Part shown: one piece after another, positions 7,785 through 15,808 of the stretch
How positions within the stretch are numbered: position 1 is the first letter of the stretch
How the letters are laid out: the number at the start of each line of letters is the position of its first letter
NCBI GenBank assembly: GCA_025924815.1
Contig: JAICHQ010000026.1
Span: 1 to 36,420, forward strand
Reading direction: 5' to 3'
Source of the DNA: Nocardioides sp.
GTDB taxonomy: Bacteria > Actinomycetota > Actinomycetes > Propionibacteriales > Nocardioidaceae
DNA: 36,420 bases
The notes under the pieces: generated by a model
Seen by the model: only the letters and a program-made list of their open reading frames with translations
Told to the model about the DNA's origin: nothing
The model's database searches: none
Program-made: the position numbers and the translations under genes

Positions 7785-8731
7785 GACTGCCGAGCCTGAC
7801 GTACGGCGAGCACGGCGGCCAGCCGGTCCTCCCACCAGGCGACCCGGGCGGCCGGCGCGGCGACGGCGTCGAGCAGGTCGGGCACGACGGTGGGTACGAC
7901 GACCGGCAGGGCGCCGTTCACCGGCACCAGCCCGGGCGTCGCGACGTCGCCGGTCAGCAGCGAGCGGGTCGCCAGCCCGCACGCGTGCTCCAGGGACGGC
8001 AGCGCGGCCGCCAGCGCCACGCCGGCCGCCAGGCCGAGCGAGGTCTCGAGGGCCGACGAGACGACCACCGGCATCCCGATGTCCTCCGCGATCCGCAGGC
8101 ACGCCCGTACGCCGCCCAGCGGTTGCACCTTGAGCACCGCGATGTCGGCTGCCTCGAGGTCACGCACCCGGTAGGGGTCCGACGCGCGGCGGATCGACTC
8201 GTCGGCAGCGATCGGCACGCCCACCCGGCGACGGCAGGCGGCCAGGTCCTCCACCGACGCGCACGGCTGCTCGACGTACTCCAGTCCTCCTGCAGCGCGG
8301 TCGAGGGCGACGATCGCACCGATCGCGTCGTCGACCGACCAGGCACCGTTGGCGTCGACGCGCAGCCTCCCGGTCGGTCCGAGCGCGTCGCGCACCGCCT
8401 CGACCCGTGCCAGGTCGTCGGCCAGCGACGTCCCCGGGTCGGCGACCTTGACCTTGGCGGTGGCACACCCCGACCGGCGCACGATCTCGTGCGCCGCCTC
8501 GGGGGCGACGACCGGCACGGTCGCGTTCACCGGCACCGAATCGCGTACCGGCGCCGGCCAGTCACCGGCCGCTGCCTCCTCGGCGCAGCGCAGCCACGGC
8601 TCGGCCACCTCCGGGTCGTAGTCCACGAACGGGCTCCACTCACCCCACCCGGCATCGCCCCGGATCAGCGCTCCCTCCCGCAGGGTGATGCCCCGGAAGC
8701 GCGTGGTCATCGGGATCGCGAAGACCCTCAC
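7781..8731 (-). CDS. menC: o-Succinylbenzoate synthase
   Basis: A 316-residue enolase-superfamily enzyme that dehydrates SHCHC to o-succinylbenzoate. The muconate-cycloisomerase-type barrel shows the catalytic lysine in CATAKVKV, the metal ligands in LRVDANGAW, LEYVEQPC and IAADESIR, and a second lysine in IAVLKVQPLGG. Start GTG 8731 overlaps the menE stop as GTGA, with GGAGG a few bases upstream, so the longer frame reaching to 8932 is a read-back into menE. The stop overlaps the menD ATG by four bases. It is the middle gene of a three-gene operon. The length is on the short side but normal for actinobacterial MenC. Confidence 0.93.
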   Translation of the reverse strand: MRVFAIPMTTRFRGITLREGALIRGDAGWGEWSPFVDYDPEVAEPWLRCAEEAAAGDWPAPVRDSVPVNATVPVVAPEAAHEIVRRSGCATAKVKVADPGTSLADDLARVEAVRDALGPTGRLRVDANGAWSVDDAIGAIVALDRAAGGLEYVEQPCASVEDLAACRRRVGVPIAADESIRRASDPYRVRDLEAADIAVLKVQPLGGVRACLRIAEDIGMPVVVSSALETSLGLAAGVALAAALPSLEHACGLATRSLLTGDVATPGLVPVNGALPVVVPTVVPDLLDAVAAPAARVAWWEDRLAAVLAVRQARQS

Positions 8732-9756
8732 GACCCGCCTCCGGCGAGCGCGCGGACGGCGAGCCGGTCGACCTTGCCGTTGGCCAGCATCGGCAGGGTA
8801 GGTACGACGACCACGTCGCGCGGCGCCCACGCCCGGGGATGGCGCTGGGCGACCCAGTCGCGGACCTCCACGAGGGGCAGGGTGTCCTCCTGCTCGACCA
8901 GCGCGAGCACGGCCACCAGGCGGCTTCCCCACTCGCGGTCACTGAGCCCGACCACCTCGGCGGCGCTCACGCGCGGATGCTCGCGCAGCCGGGCGGCCAC
9001 CGCCGCGGCCGGCACGTTGACCCCGCCGCTGACCACGACGTCGTCCACGCGCCCGAGCACCCGGAGCCGGCCGTCATCGTCGAGCCGTCCCGCGTCGCTG
9101 GTGTGGAACCAGCCGTCGACCATCACCTGGGCCGTCGCGTCGGGGTCGTCGAGGTAGCCCTCGAAGAGGGTCGGCCCGTTCAGCCGCACCCGGCCGTCGG
9201 GGGCCAGCGCGAGGCCGACGCCGTCGAGCGGAAGGCCGTCGTACACGCACCCGCCGCAGGTCTCGGCCATCCCGTACGTCGCGACCAGGTGGAGGCCGGC
9301 CTCCGTCGCCCGATCCCGCAGCGACGGGTCGACCGGTCCGCCCCCGACCAGCAGTGTGTGCAGGCACGCCAACGCCGCCGCCTCGGCGGGGTCGGCGAGC
9401 CACCGGTGCAGCTGGGTCGGAACGGCCGACATGAACCCGCCGGCGATCACGCCGTCGTGAGCGGAGCGGCCGCCTGTCACGACCGGCCGGTGGCCGGCCA
9501 CCAGCGACCGGACGATCACGTTCAGGCCCGCGACGTACGACGAGGGCAGCGCGAGCAGCCACGGGCCCGAGCCGCCGAGCCGGGCCGCGGACGCCCGGGC
9601 GGAGGCGAGCACGGCGTCCCGGGAGAGCACGACCTGCTTCGGCGTACCGGACGAGCCCGAGGTCGCCACGACGACGGGTCCGGGGTCGTCGGCCCCGAGC
9701 CAGGCGGCGACGGCGTCGAGGTCGCGCTCGGCGTCGCCGGTCAGCCGCAGGGTCAC
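8728..9756 (-). CDS. menE: o-Succinylbenzoate--CoA ligase
   Basis: This 342-residue ANL-family adenylate-forming enzyme activates o-succinylbenzoate with CoA. It shows the phosphate loop VVATSGSSGTPKQVVLS, the aromatic motif region ATYGMAETCGG, the hinge TSDAGRLDDDGRLRVLGRVDD and the C-terminal LPMLANGKVDR with its catalytic lysine. At 342 residues it is shorter than most ANL enzymes, as is usual for actinobacterial MenE, which has a reduced N-terminal domain. Start GTG 9756 lies 7 bases after a TAGCGT hexamer, giving a probable leaderless transcript that also drives menC and menD. The gene is divergent from menA, with only 45 bases between the two start codons. Confidence 0.92.
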   Translation of the reverse strand: MTLRLTGDAERDLDAVAAWLGADDPGPVVVATSGSSGTPKQVVLSRDAVLASARASAARLGGSGPWLLALPSSYVAGLNVIVRSLVAGHRPVVTGGRSAHDGVIAGGFMSAVPTQLHRWLADPAEAAALACLHTLLVGGGPVDPSLRDRATEAGLHLVATYGMAETCGGCVYDGLPLDGVGLALAPDGRVRLNGPTLFEGYLDDPDATAQVMVDGWFHTSDAGRLDDDGRLRVLGRVDDVVVSGGVNVPAAAVAARLREHPRVSAAEVVGLSDREWGSRLVAVLALVEQEDTLPLVEVRDWVAQRHPRAWAPRDVVVVPTLPMLANGKVDRLAVRALAGGGS

Positions 9757-9763
9757 GCCCCGA

Positions 9764-9769
9764 ACGCTA
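9764..9769 (-). promoter_or_regulatory. -10 element for the menE-menC-menD operon
   Basis: On the minus strand this reads TAGCGT, 7 bases before the menE GTG. It lies in the 45-bp divergent region shared with menA. On the plus strand TTGAAT, 7 bases before the menA ATG, is a weaker counterpart. Confidence 0.5.
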
Positions 9770-9801
9770 GCCGCGACCGCCCGACTGCTTGAATCCCGCC
9801 C

Positions 9802-10689
9802 ATGCCGACATCCGGGTCACCCGCCGCGTCCTGGCTGGCCGGCGCGCGCCCGCGCACCCTGCCTGCCGCGATCTCGCCGGTGCTCGCCGGCACCGGCGTC
9901 GCGGCGTACGCCGAGGACCTCGTCTGGTGGAAGGCTCTGCTCGCCCTGGTCGTCGCGCTCGCCCTGCAGGTCGGCGTCAACTACGCCAACGACTACTCCG
10001 ACGGCATCCGCGGCACCGACGCCGAGCGGGTCGGGCCGATGCGGCTCGTGGGCTCCGGCACCGAATCTCCCGGCGCCGTCAAGCGCGCGGCGTTCCTGGC
10101 CTTCGGCGTCGCCGCCGTCGCCGGGCTCGTGCTCGCCGCGACCACCGCGTGGTGGCTGGTGCTGGTGGGGGCGCTCAGTGTGCTGGCCGCGTGGTTCTAC
10201 ACCGGCGGCACGAAGCCCTACGGCTACCTCGGTCTCGGCGAGGTGATGGTCTTCGTGTTCTTCGGACTCGTCGCGGTGATCGGCACGGCGTACGTGCAGA
10301 CGCAGGCGTGGCAGGCCGCCGCGGTGTACGCCGCGGTCGGGATCGGGGCGATCGCCTGCGCGATCCTGGTCGCCAACAACCTGCGCGACATCCCGACCGA
10401 CCGCGACGCCGGGAAGGTCACCCTCGCCGTCCGGCTCGGCGACGAGCGCACGCGGTTCTTCTACGTTCTGCTGATCCTGCTGGCGCTGGTCGCCCTGGTC
10501 GGGGTCGCGCTGGTCGCGACCTGGTGGTCCCTGCTCGCGCTGGTCTACGTCGCCCCCGCGGCCCGGGCCGCGCGCATCGTCCGGTCGGGCGCTGGCGGTC
10601 CGGGGCTGATCCCGGTGCTCCAGCTGACCGGTGTCGCCGAGCTGGTCTACGGCCTCGGGCTGCTAGTCGGCCTGGCGGTCGGCGGCTGA
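9802..10689 (+). CDS. menA: 1,4-dihydroxy-2-naphthoate polyprenyltransferase
   Basis: A 295-residue UbiA-family membrane enzyme that attaches the polyprenyl tail to 1,4-dihydroxy-2-naphthoate, giving demethylmenaquinone. Two aspartate-rich Mg-diphosphate motifs are visible: NYANDYSDGIRGTDAER near residue 55 and NNLRDIPTDRDAGK near residue 195. They alternate with about eight or nine hydrophobic helices. The N-terminal LAGARPRTLPAAISPVLAG matches MenA rather than other UbiA members. Start ATG 9802 has no clear ribosome site; TTGAAT 7 bases upstream could be a leaderless -10. The gene is divergent from menE, so both arms of the pathway are expressed from one short region. A decayed gene pair follows. 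Confidence 0.94.
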   Translation: MPTSGSPAASWLAGARPRTLPAAISPVLAGTGVAAYAEDLVWWKALLALVVALALQVGVNYANDYSDGIRGTDAERVGPMRLVGSGTESPGAVKRAAFLAFGVAAVAGLVLAATTAWWLVLVGALSVLAAWFYTGGTKPYGYLGLGEVMVFVFFGLVAVIGTAYVQTQAWQAAAVYAAVGIGAIACAILVANNLRDIPTDRDAGKVTLAVRLGDERTRFFYVLLILLALVALVGVALVATWWSLLALVYVAPAARAARIVRSGAGGPGLIPVLQLTGVAELVYGLGLLVGLAVGG

Positions 10690-10704
10690 TGTCCTGCGTC
10701 CGAG

Positions 10705-10895
10705 TCACGACCCGAGCATGACGCGACCGCCTGCGGTCGTCGGCTGCGCGTGGTACGTCCGCGGCGTGTGCTGCTGCACCGAGACGGGCGGGTTCCCCTC
10801 GGGGCGCCCGGGCGGCTCGAGTCGTGCGAGACGGAGAGGACGAGCGCGCCGGCCCCAAGGGCGACCACGGCCGCAGCCGCGGCGAGGGAAGTCGG
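10705..10895 (-). pseudogene. Remnant of a secreted or membrane protein gene, frameshifted and 5'-truncated
   Basis: No intact frame exists, but two minus-strand frames read like coding sequence with G/C at nearly every third position. The first gives PTSLAAAAAVVALGAGALVL then SVSHDSS, a membrane or signal segment. After a shift near 10800-10830 the second gives PEGNPPVSVQQHTPRTYHAQ then PTTAGGRVMLGS and a stop at 10705. The 5' end disappears at about 10895, where a plus-strand LuxR remnant begins. The family is not recognised. It could instead be chance open frame in GC-rich DNA. Confidence 0.4.
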
Positions 10896-11545
10896 ACGCT
10901 GATTCCCTGCGACGACATCACCTTCCAGCCGATGGACGTCGCCGAGCATCGGATCAACCTGTTGACCGTGACCGACGGCGGCGTCTCAGGGAGGAGTCGG
11001 TCGGGGCGAACGACGAGTTCACCCAGCTGTTCTGGCAGGAGTTCTGGGAGGACGACGGCTGTGCAGGTCCGTTGATGACGGGTGACTACGCCACCGTGCT
11101 GCACCACGGAGCGGCTTCGCGCACCCGTGCCTACGCCAACAGCCCGCTGGGCTCGGCGTTCGCCGCGCTGGGCATCAAGGACGAGATCCTGGTGCCGATG
11201 ACCCCGCTCGGGGGCCTCCGCCGACGGCTTCTGCTCTTCCGTCAGGACGGCGGCCCCGACTTCTCCGAACGCGAGAAGGCCATGCTGGCGCCGGCGCGTC
11301 CACACGTGGCCGAGCTGCACACGCGCCGCGACCGCGAGCTGCGTGGCGAGCCGAACCTGACGCCGCGCCAGTGGGAGGTCCTGCGCCAGGTGGCAACCGG
11401 GGCCAGCAACACGCAGATCGCTCGCACGCTCCGGCTCTCCGAGGCGACGGTGCGCAAGCACCTCGAGAACGTCTTCCTCCGCCTCGGCGTCCAGAGCCGG
11501 ACCGAGGCGGTGGCTCGCGTCCAGGCCTTTCTCGACGCCGCCTGA
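10896..11545 (+). pseudogene. LuxR-type HTH regulator, 5'-truncated and frameshifted
   Basis: The C-terminal part is a clear LuxR DNA-binding domain: LTPRQWEVLRQVATGASNTQ, then IARTLRLSEATVRKHLENVF. An upstream region matches the sensory part of this actinobacterial family (FTQLFWQEFW, then LLLFRQDGGPDFSEREKAML). The sequence LIPCDDITFQPMDVAEHR, which begins the family's conserved region, lies in a different frame. The two frames meet at about 10984-10992, consistent with loss of one base. Upstream of 10896 the normal N-terminus is missing. A frame open from 10718 to 11545 exists, but its first 90 or so residues are Arg-rich shadow sequence. I infer a pseudogene. A sequencing error could explain the frameshift but not the lost 5' end. 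Confidence 0.7.
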
Positions 11546-11578
11546 CCCGAGCAGCCTCACGATCCACCACCGGCCCTC

Positions 11579-11584
11579 TACGCT
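11579..11584 (+). promoter_or_regulatory. -10 element, leaderless, for the 43-residue gene
   Basis: TACGCT is followed by exactly 6 bases and then ATG at 11591. Confidence 0.5.
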
Positions 11585-11590
11585 GGCGGC

Positions 11591-11722
11591 ATGTTCTGGT
11601 TCATCCTGCTGGTCGTCGTCGTGGTCGGAGTCGTGGCGTGGAAGATGCGCGTCAAGCTGCTGGCCAAGGTCCTCGGCCAGTCCGAGTCGCGCGTCAGCCG
11701 GCAGATCAACCGGCGGCGCTGA
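11591..11722 (+). CDS. Small membrane protein, 43 residues
   Basis: The frame encodes 43 residues: MFWFILLVVVVVGVVAWKMR forms one hydrophobic helix, and the rest is a basic amphipathic tail ending in RQINRRR. The orientation is probably N-out with a cytoplasmic basic tail. Support is the TACGCT hexamer exactly 6 bases before the ATG, a coherent membrane anchor, and a strong hairpin beginning two bases before the end of the stop codon. No known family was recognised. It lies between the LuxR remnant and DUF4229, and is convergent with the latter. Confidence 0.6.
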   Translation: MFWFILLVVVVVGVVAWKMRVKLLAKVLGQSESRVSRQINRRR

Positions 11723-11745
11723 GCCCGGACACCCGCGCCGGGCTC
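11721..11745. terminator. Bidirectional terminator-like hairpin
   Basis: GAGCCCGG (11721-11728) and CCGGGCTC (11738-11745) form a perfect 8-bp stem around a 9-base loop. It lies between the convergent 43-residue gene and the DUF4229 gene. Confidence 0.55.
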
Positions 11746-11762
11746 GACCGACGACGGCTCGG

Positions 11763-12023
11763 TCAGTCGACGTCCTCCTTGGCCTTCATCTCCTCGATCT
11801 TCGCCGAGGCCTTGCGCGCGCGGTCGTCGACACGGTGGGCGAGGGCCGATCGCTGGCGGCCGAGGAGGAAGTACGACGCCGTGCCGCTGATGACCAGCGA
11901 GATGATCAGGACCCACATCACGTTGGCCGTGTCGGTGACCGCCAACCAGATGGCACCGACGACCACGACGGCCGCCGCGAACAGCAGCAGCCGCAGGCCG
12001 GTGTAGACCCAGAACTCCTTCAC
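11763..12023 (-). CDS. DUF4229 family small membrane protein
   Basis: An 86-residue protein with two transmembrane helices (about residues 6-27 and 33-53) and a charged cytoplasmic tail ending KIEEMKAKEDVD. The layout and composition match the actinobacterial DUF4229 family, whose function is not known. It commonly lies near menaquinone and cytochrome c genes, as here between menA and ccsB. Start GTG 12023 is preceded at exactly 6 bases by TAACCT, so the transcript is probably leaderless. The downstream neighbour is the convergent 43-residue gene. Confidence 0.78.
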   Translation of the reverse strand: MKEFWVYTGLRLLLFAAAVVVVGAIWLAVTDTANVMWVLIISLVISGTASYFLLGRQRSALAHRVDDRARKASAKIEEMKAKEDVD

Positions 12024-12029
12024 CCCACC

Positions 12030-12035
12030 AGGTTA
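12030..12035 (-). promoter_or_regulatory. -10 element, leaderless, for the DUF4229 gene
   Basis: On the minus strand TAACCT is followed by exactly 6 bases and the GTG start at 12023. Confidence 0.55.
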
Positions 12036-12095
12036 GTCAGCCACCCGGGACCGGCCAGAATCCCGGGGAGCCGCCCGCCGTGACCACGGCACCCC

Positions 12096-12101
12096 TAGTC
12101 T
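12096..12101 (+). promoter_or_regulatory. -10 element, leaderless, for the 62-residue gene
   Basis: TAGTCT is followed by exactly 6 bases (GGAGAC) and the GTG at 12108. GGAG is too close to the GTG to be a normal ribosome site. Confidence 0.55.
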
Positions 12102-12107
12102 GGAGAC

Positions 12108-12296
12108 GTGTGGAGGTTCGTTCTGCTCCTGGTCGTGGTCGCGGTGGGCTCCTACTACGCCGCGCGTCTCCTGCTCGAGGGCTTCCCCCGCCACCGCCGT
12201 CACGACGACGAGTACGTCCGTCCGGTGGGGCCTGACGACGACGACGAGTTCCTCGCCCGGATCTCGCGCAAGAAGGGTCCCGAGGACCCTCGCTGA
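12108..12296 (+). CDS. Small membrane-anchored acidic protein, 62 residues
   Basis: A single N-terminal helix (MWRFVLLLVVVAVGSYYAAR) is followed by a basic patch and a very acidic segment (residues about 40-48, including DDDDE), then a basic C-terminus. No family is recognised. The TAGTCT hexamer exactly 6 bases before GTG 12108 supports the start. The stop lies only 4 bases from the convergent ccsB stop, and the two stop codons sit in a small inverted repeat (CTGA-CCCG-TCAG). Being next to ccsB and DUF4229 suggests an accessory membrane role, but that is only inference from position. Confidence 0.6.
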   Translation: MWRFVLLLVVVAVGSYYAARLLLEGFPRHRRHDDEYVRPVGPDDDDEFLARISRKKGPEDPR

Positions 12297-12300
12297 CCCG

Positions 12301-13329
12301 TCAGTGGGCGCGGAGGCTGACCGCCGGGGCGCCGCTGGCGTAGGAGTGCTGGCTGGTGGTCGAGAAGTAGTTGATCCCGATGAAGTTGAACCACAGGGTC
12401 GCGACGCCGATCAGCGCCAGGATCGCCGCGTTGCGGCCGCGCCAGCCGGCGGTCGCGCGGGCGTGCAGGTAGGCGGCGTACACCACCCACGTGATGAAGG
12501 CGCACACCTCCTTGGGGTCCCAGTTCCAGTACGACGACCAGGCCTGGTGCGCCCAGATCGGCCCGCTGATCAGGACCGCGAACGTCCACACCGGGAACCC
12601 GAAGGCGTGGATGCGGTAGGAGACGCGGTCGAGCGTCGCCAAGGACGGCAGGCGGGCCACGTAGCCGTGGTCGGCCTCGGTCTCGCGCTTCTCGGCACGC
12701 GCCCGGACCAGGTAGAGCGCCGAGGTGATGCCGCCGAGCGTGAACGCGCCGGTGGCCACCATCGCCGACATCACATGGATGACGAGCCACGGTGAGTTCA
12801 GCGCCTCGGTCAACGGCTCGATGGGCGAGTACAGCCAGAGCACGGCCACCATCAGCAGGACCAGCACGATGGCGGTGACGATCGGGCCCATCCACGCCAG
12901 GCCGTAGCGCTTGCGGAGCAGCAGGTAGCCGGCGGTGACCACGAACGAGCCGGTGATCGTGAACTCGTACATGTTGCCCCAGGGCACCCGGTTGGGGTCT
13001 GCCGCGAGGCCTCGAGACACGACGGCGACGAGGTGGGCAGCACAGGCGATCACGGTGAGCATCAGCGCGAGCCGGCCGAACATCTCGATCCGGAACCGGG
13101 TCGACTCCTGCGGAGGGGCCGCGGCGCTCGATGCGGTGACCGTGCCGTCCTGGGCGGGCGGCGCACCGGCCGTCGCCGGCGCCCGGACGACGGTCCGTGC
13201 CACGGCCGCGACCGGGACGGTCCGCAGCGCGCTCCACTCGATCAGGTGCGCCAGCAGGGCCAGGAAGTAGACGACCCCGGCCGCGCCGATCGCCTGGTTG
13301 CTGAGGTGCTCCCACTGCAGGTCGGTCAC
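12301..13329 (-). CDS. ccsB: Cytochrome c biogenesis protein CcsB (CcsA/ResC type)
   Basis: This 342-residue multi-pass membrane protein is the heme-handling half of the System II cytochrome c synthase, working with ResB. The key signature is the Trp-rich heme motif SSYWNWDPKEVCAFITW in the C-terminal half. Conserved histidines lie in the flanking helices (LAHLIEWS near the start, HVMSAM in the middle). About eight hydrophobic helices can be counted, with a 45-residue polar loop (about residues 38-83) after the first. GTG 13329 overlaps the resB stop as GTGA and has AAGGAG upstream, so the longer upstream frame is not used. It is the last gene of the hemL-to-ccsB operon and is convergent with the 62-residue gene. 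Confidence 0.93.
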   Translation of the reverse strand: MTDLQWEHLSNQAIGAAGVVYFLALLAHLIEWSALRTVPVAAVARTVVRAPATAGAPPAQDGTVTASSAAAPPQESTRFRIEMFGRLALMLTVIACAAHLVAVVSRGLAADPNRVPWGNMYEFTITGSFVVTAGYLLLRKRYGLAWMGPIVTAIVLVLLMVAVLWLYSPIEPLTEALNSPWLVIHVMSAMVATGAFTLGGITSALYLVRARAEKRETEADHGYVARLPSLATLDRVSYRIHAFGFPVWTFAVLISGPIWAHQAWSSYWNWDPKEVCAFITWVVYAAYLHARATAGWRGRNAAILALIGVATLWFNFIGINYFSTTSQHSYASGAPAVSLRAH

Positions 13330-15062
13330 GCGAGCTCCTTCGGCCTCTCGGCGGCGTCGTCGCCGGGCCGCAACGAGTCCACCACCGTCGAGAGTACGGG
13401 GGCCAGGTCTCCGCCGCCCGACCGGTCCAGGGCAGCGACCTCGACGAGGGTGCCCCCGTCGCTGCGCCGGGCCCGCACCCACACCCGCCGCGGGCGGATG
13501 AACAGCGAGCCGAGCAGCCCGATGAGCGCCAGCACGACGCCGAGCAGGGTCAGCCACACGTCGGGCGTCCGGCTGATCTGCAGCCGGGTCCAGTGCTTGA
13601 CGCCGTGGAAGGTCACCGAGCCGGCCCCGTCGGGCAGCTGGATGGTCTCGTGCCGCTGCAGGTCGACCCGGAACATCTTCCCGTCCGGTTTCTTCAGCTC
13701 GCGCATGCCGGCCTTGTCCATCTCGTAGACCGACTGCGGGACGCCGGTGTTCAGGCCGAGGTCGCCGACGTACGCCAGCAAGGACAGGGTGGGGTTCTTG
13801 TCGTCGCCCATCACGTTGACCGGGTCGCCGTCGATGAGGGCGAACGTCGGGTAGAAGAGCCCCTCGAGGCCGATGTCCTGGCCCACCTTCAGCCCGGACG
13901 CCTTGACCACGCCGAACGACTCGAAGTTCGAGCTCTCGGGCAGGAACACCGTCGGCCCGTCGTACAGCTTGTGACCCTGCCCGTCGCGGACCGTGATCAC
14001 CGGTGCGTAGCCGTGGCCGATCAGGAAGATCTGCGTGCCGCCGATGGTGAGAGGGTGGTTGACCCGGAGGTTGTAGGACCGCTCGGGCGACCAGGTCGAC
14101 CGGTCACCCGAGCACGAGGTGCGGTAGGTCAGCGGCGCCTGGAACCCACGCGCCATCCCCTGACGCGGTCCCGACTGGATCCAGTCCACCTTGAAGTCGT
14201 GGACTGTGAAGCAGAACGGCTCCATCTTCGCAGCGTCGAACAGCGAGCCGGGGTCGAAGTCGTCGTACTGGGTCAGGCTGTTGGAGAAGCCGTTGCCGAC
14301 GACCAGGATCACCCCGCCCTTGTAGCCGAACAGGCTGCCGATGCCGAACCCCACGAGGACCACCAGGACGGACAGGTGGAACAGCAGGTTGCCGGCCTCG
14401 CGCAGCTGTCCGCGCTCACCCGAGACCCAGCCGTCCTCCGCCGAGCCGAGCTCGGAGGCCGGGGCGCTGGTCGCGAGACGGTGCCGCCGGGTCAGGTGCC
14501 GCGCCGCACGCTCCAGGACGACGCCGGGCTCCTCGCTCGTCGTGTACGACGCGTGGTCCGGCAGGCGGGTCAGGTTGCGGGGGGCCGGGGGCGGCTGCTG
14601 GCGGTAGCCGCGCCAGTAGACCAGCAACCGCGGCACGATGCAGCCCACGAGCGAGATCATCAGCAGCAGGTAGATCGCGGCGAACCAGGGCGAGTGGTAG
14701 ACGCTGAAGAGGCTGAGCCGGTCGTAGATCGGCGTCAGGTGCGGATGGGCGGTCTTCCAGTCCTGCGTCTTGAGGGCGTCGACGCCCTCCTGCGGGATCA
14801 CCGAGCCGGGGATCGCGCCCAGCGCCAGGAGGAGCAGCAGCACCAGGGCCGTGCGCATCGAGGTCAGCTGGCGCCACGTCCAGCGCAGGAACTCCCGCGC
14901 CGTCAGCTCACCGGCACGGCGGTGGTGGTCGCGGTCACCGCTGGGCTTCCAGGCCGCGTCCTCGGGCTGCTCGGTGACGGTACCGGTCGTGGGGCCGGTC
15001 GTAGGTCCGGTCGCGGGGCGGGTCGTCGGTCCGTCGGTGGGGTCGTTCGTGGAGCCGGTCAC
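13326..15062 (-). CDS. resB: Cytochrome c biogenesis protein ResB
   Basis: A 578-residue ResB-family membrane protein, the partner of CcsB in System II. The core begins with TAREFLRWTWRQLTSMRTAL followed by a hydrophobic helix and GSVIPQEG. Further helices lie at about residues 120-145 and 215-235, then a large extracytoplasmic domain, then a last helix (VWLTLLGVVLALIGLLGSLF) near residue 515. The first 30 residues are a Thr/Pro/Gly-rich low-complexity tract (repeats of PTTGP), absent from most ResB proteins. GTG 15062 overlaps the ccdA stop as GTGA. It follows ccdA and precedes ccsB in one operon. Confidence 0.92.
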   Translation of the reverse strand: MTGSTNDPTDGPTTRPATGPTTGPTTGTVTEQPEDAAWKPSGDRDHHRRAGELTAREFLRWTWRQLTSMRTALVLLLLLALGAIPGSVIPQEGVDALKTQDWKTAHPHLTPIYDRLSLFSVYHSPWFAAIYLLLMISLVGCIVPRLLVYWRGYRQQPPPAPRNLTRLPDHASYTTSEEPGVVLERAARHLTRRHRLATSAPASELGSAEDGWVSGERGQLREAGNLLFHLSVLVVLVGFGIGSLFGYKGGVILVVGNGFSNSLTQYDDFDPGSLFDAAKMEPFCFTVHDFKVDWIQSGPRQGMARGFQAPLTYRTSCSGDRSTWSPERSYNLRVNHPLTIGGTQIFLIGHGYAPVITVRDGQGHKLYDGPTVFLPESSNFESFGVVKASGLKVGQDIGLEGLFYPTFALIDGDPVNVMGDDKNPTLSLLAYVGDLGLNTGVPQSVYEMDKAGMRELKKPDGKMFRVDLQRHETIQLPDGAGSVTFHGVKHWTRLQISRTPDVWLTLLGVVLALIGLLGSLFIRPRRVWVRARRSDGGTLVEVAALDRSGGGDLAPVLSTVVDSLRPGDDAAERPKELA

Positions 15063-15808
15063 ACCGCCACCGTCGACTCGTTGACGAGATGGAGCTGCAG
15101 CCACGAGACGGCCACGTCCCACCACCCGGTGAGCAGCGCCAGGCCGACCACGACCAGCATCAGGCCGCCGATCCGGGTGACCCACTGCTGATGCCGGCGG
15201 ATGAAGCGGAAGGCTCCGAGGGCTCGCCGGTAGGCCAGGGCGGCGACGATGAACGGCAGGCCGAGACCGAGACAGTAGATCGCGGCCAGCAGCGCCCCCC
15301 GGCTCGCGGTGCCCTCGTTGAGCTCGAGCCCGATGATCGCGCTCAGGGTCGGCCCCACGCACGGCGTCCAGCCCAGCCCGAACAGGAACCCCAGCAGGGG
15401 CGCCGCGCCGAGGCCCACAGCCGGCACGGAGTGGATGCGCACGTCGCGTTGCAGGAACGGGACCAGGCCGGCGAAGGCCAGGCCGAGCAGCACGAGCATC
15501 ACGCCGAGGACGATCTCGAGCTGGGTGCGCCACTCGACCAGCCAGGTGCCGACCGAACCCGCCCCCCAGCCGAGGAGCACGTAGACGACCGAGAACCCGA
15601 GCACGAACAGGATGGCGCCGGCGAGCATCCGGCCGCGGCGGGCGTGCTCGAGATCGGCGCCGGACAGCCCGGTGGCGTAGGACAGGTAGCCCGGGAGCAG
15701 CGGGATCACGCACGGGGAGAAGAACGAGACCAGCCCGGCGATCAGCGCGACCGGGATCGCGAGCAGCAGCGAGCCCGACGCGGCCTGCTGCTGGAACCAC
15801 TCACCCAT
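15059..15808 (-). CDS. ccdA: CcdA, thiol-disulfide electron carrier for cytochrome c maturation
   Basis: A 249-residue DsbD/CcdA-type protein with six hydrophobic helices that carries reducing power from cytoplasmic thioredoxin to ResA outside. The two redox cysteines are in VSFFSPCVIPLLPGYLSY (helix 1) and LGWTPCVGPTLSAI (helix 4), the canonical positions. ATG 15808 overlaps the end of resA by 8 bases. The neighbours resA (its electron acceptor), resB and ccsB make the pathway assignment secure. Confidence 0.94.
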   Translation of the reverse strand: MGEWFQQQAASGSLLLAIPVALIAGLVSFFSPCVIPLLPGYLSYATGLSGADLEHARRGRMLAGAILFVLGFSVVYVLLGWGAGSVGTWLVEWRTQLEIVLGVMLVLLGLAFAGLVPFLQRDVRIHSVPAVGLGAAPLLGFLFGLGWTPCVGPTLSAIIGLELNEGTASRGALLAAIYCLGLGLPFIVAALAYRRALGAFRFIRRHQQWVTRIGGLMLVVVGLALLTGWWDVAVSWLQLHLVNESTVAV

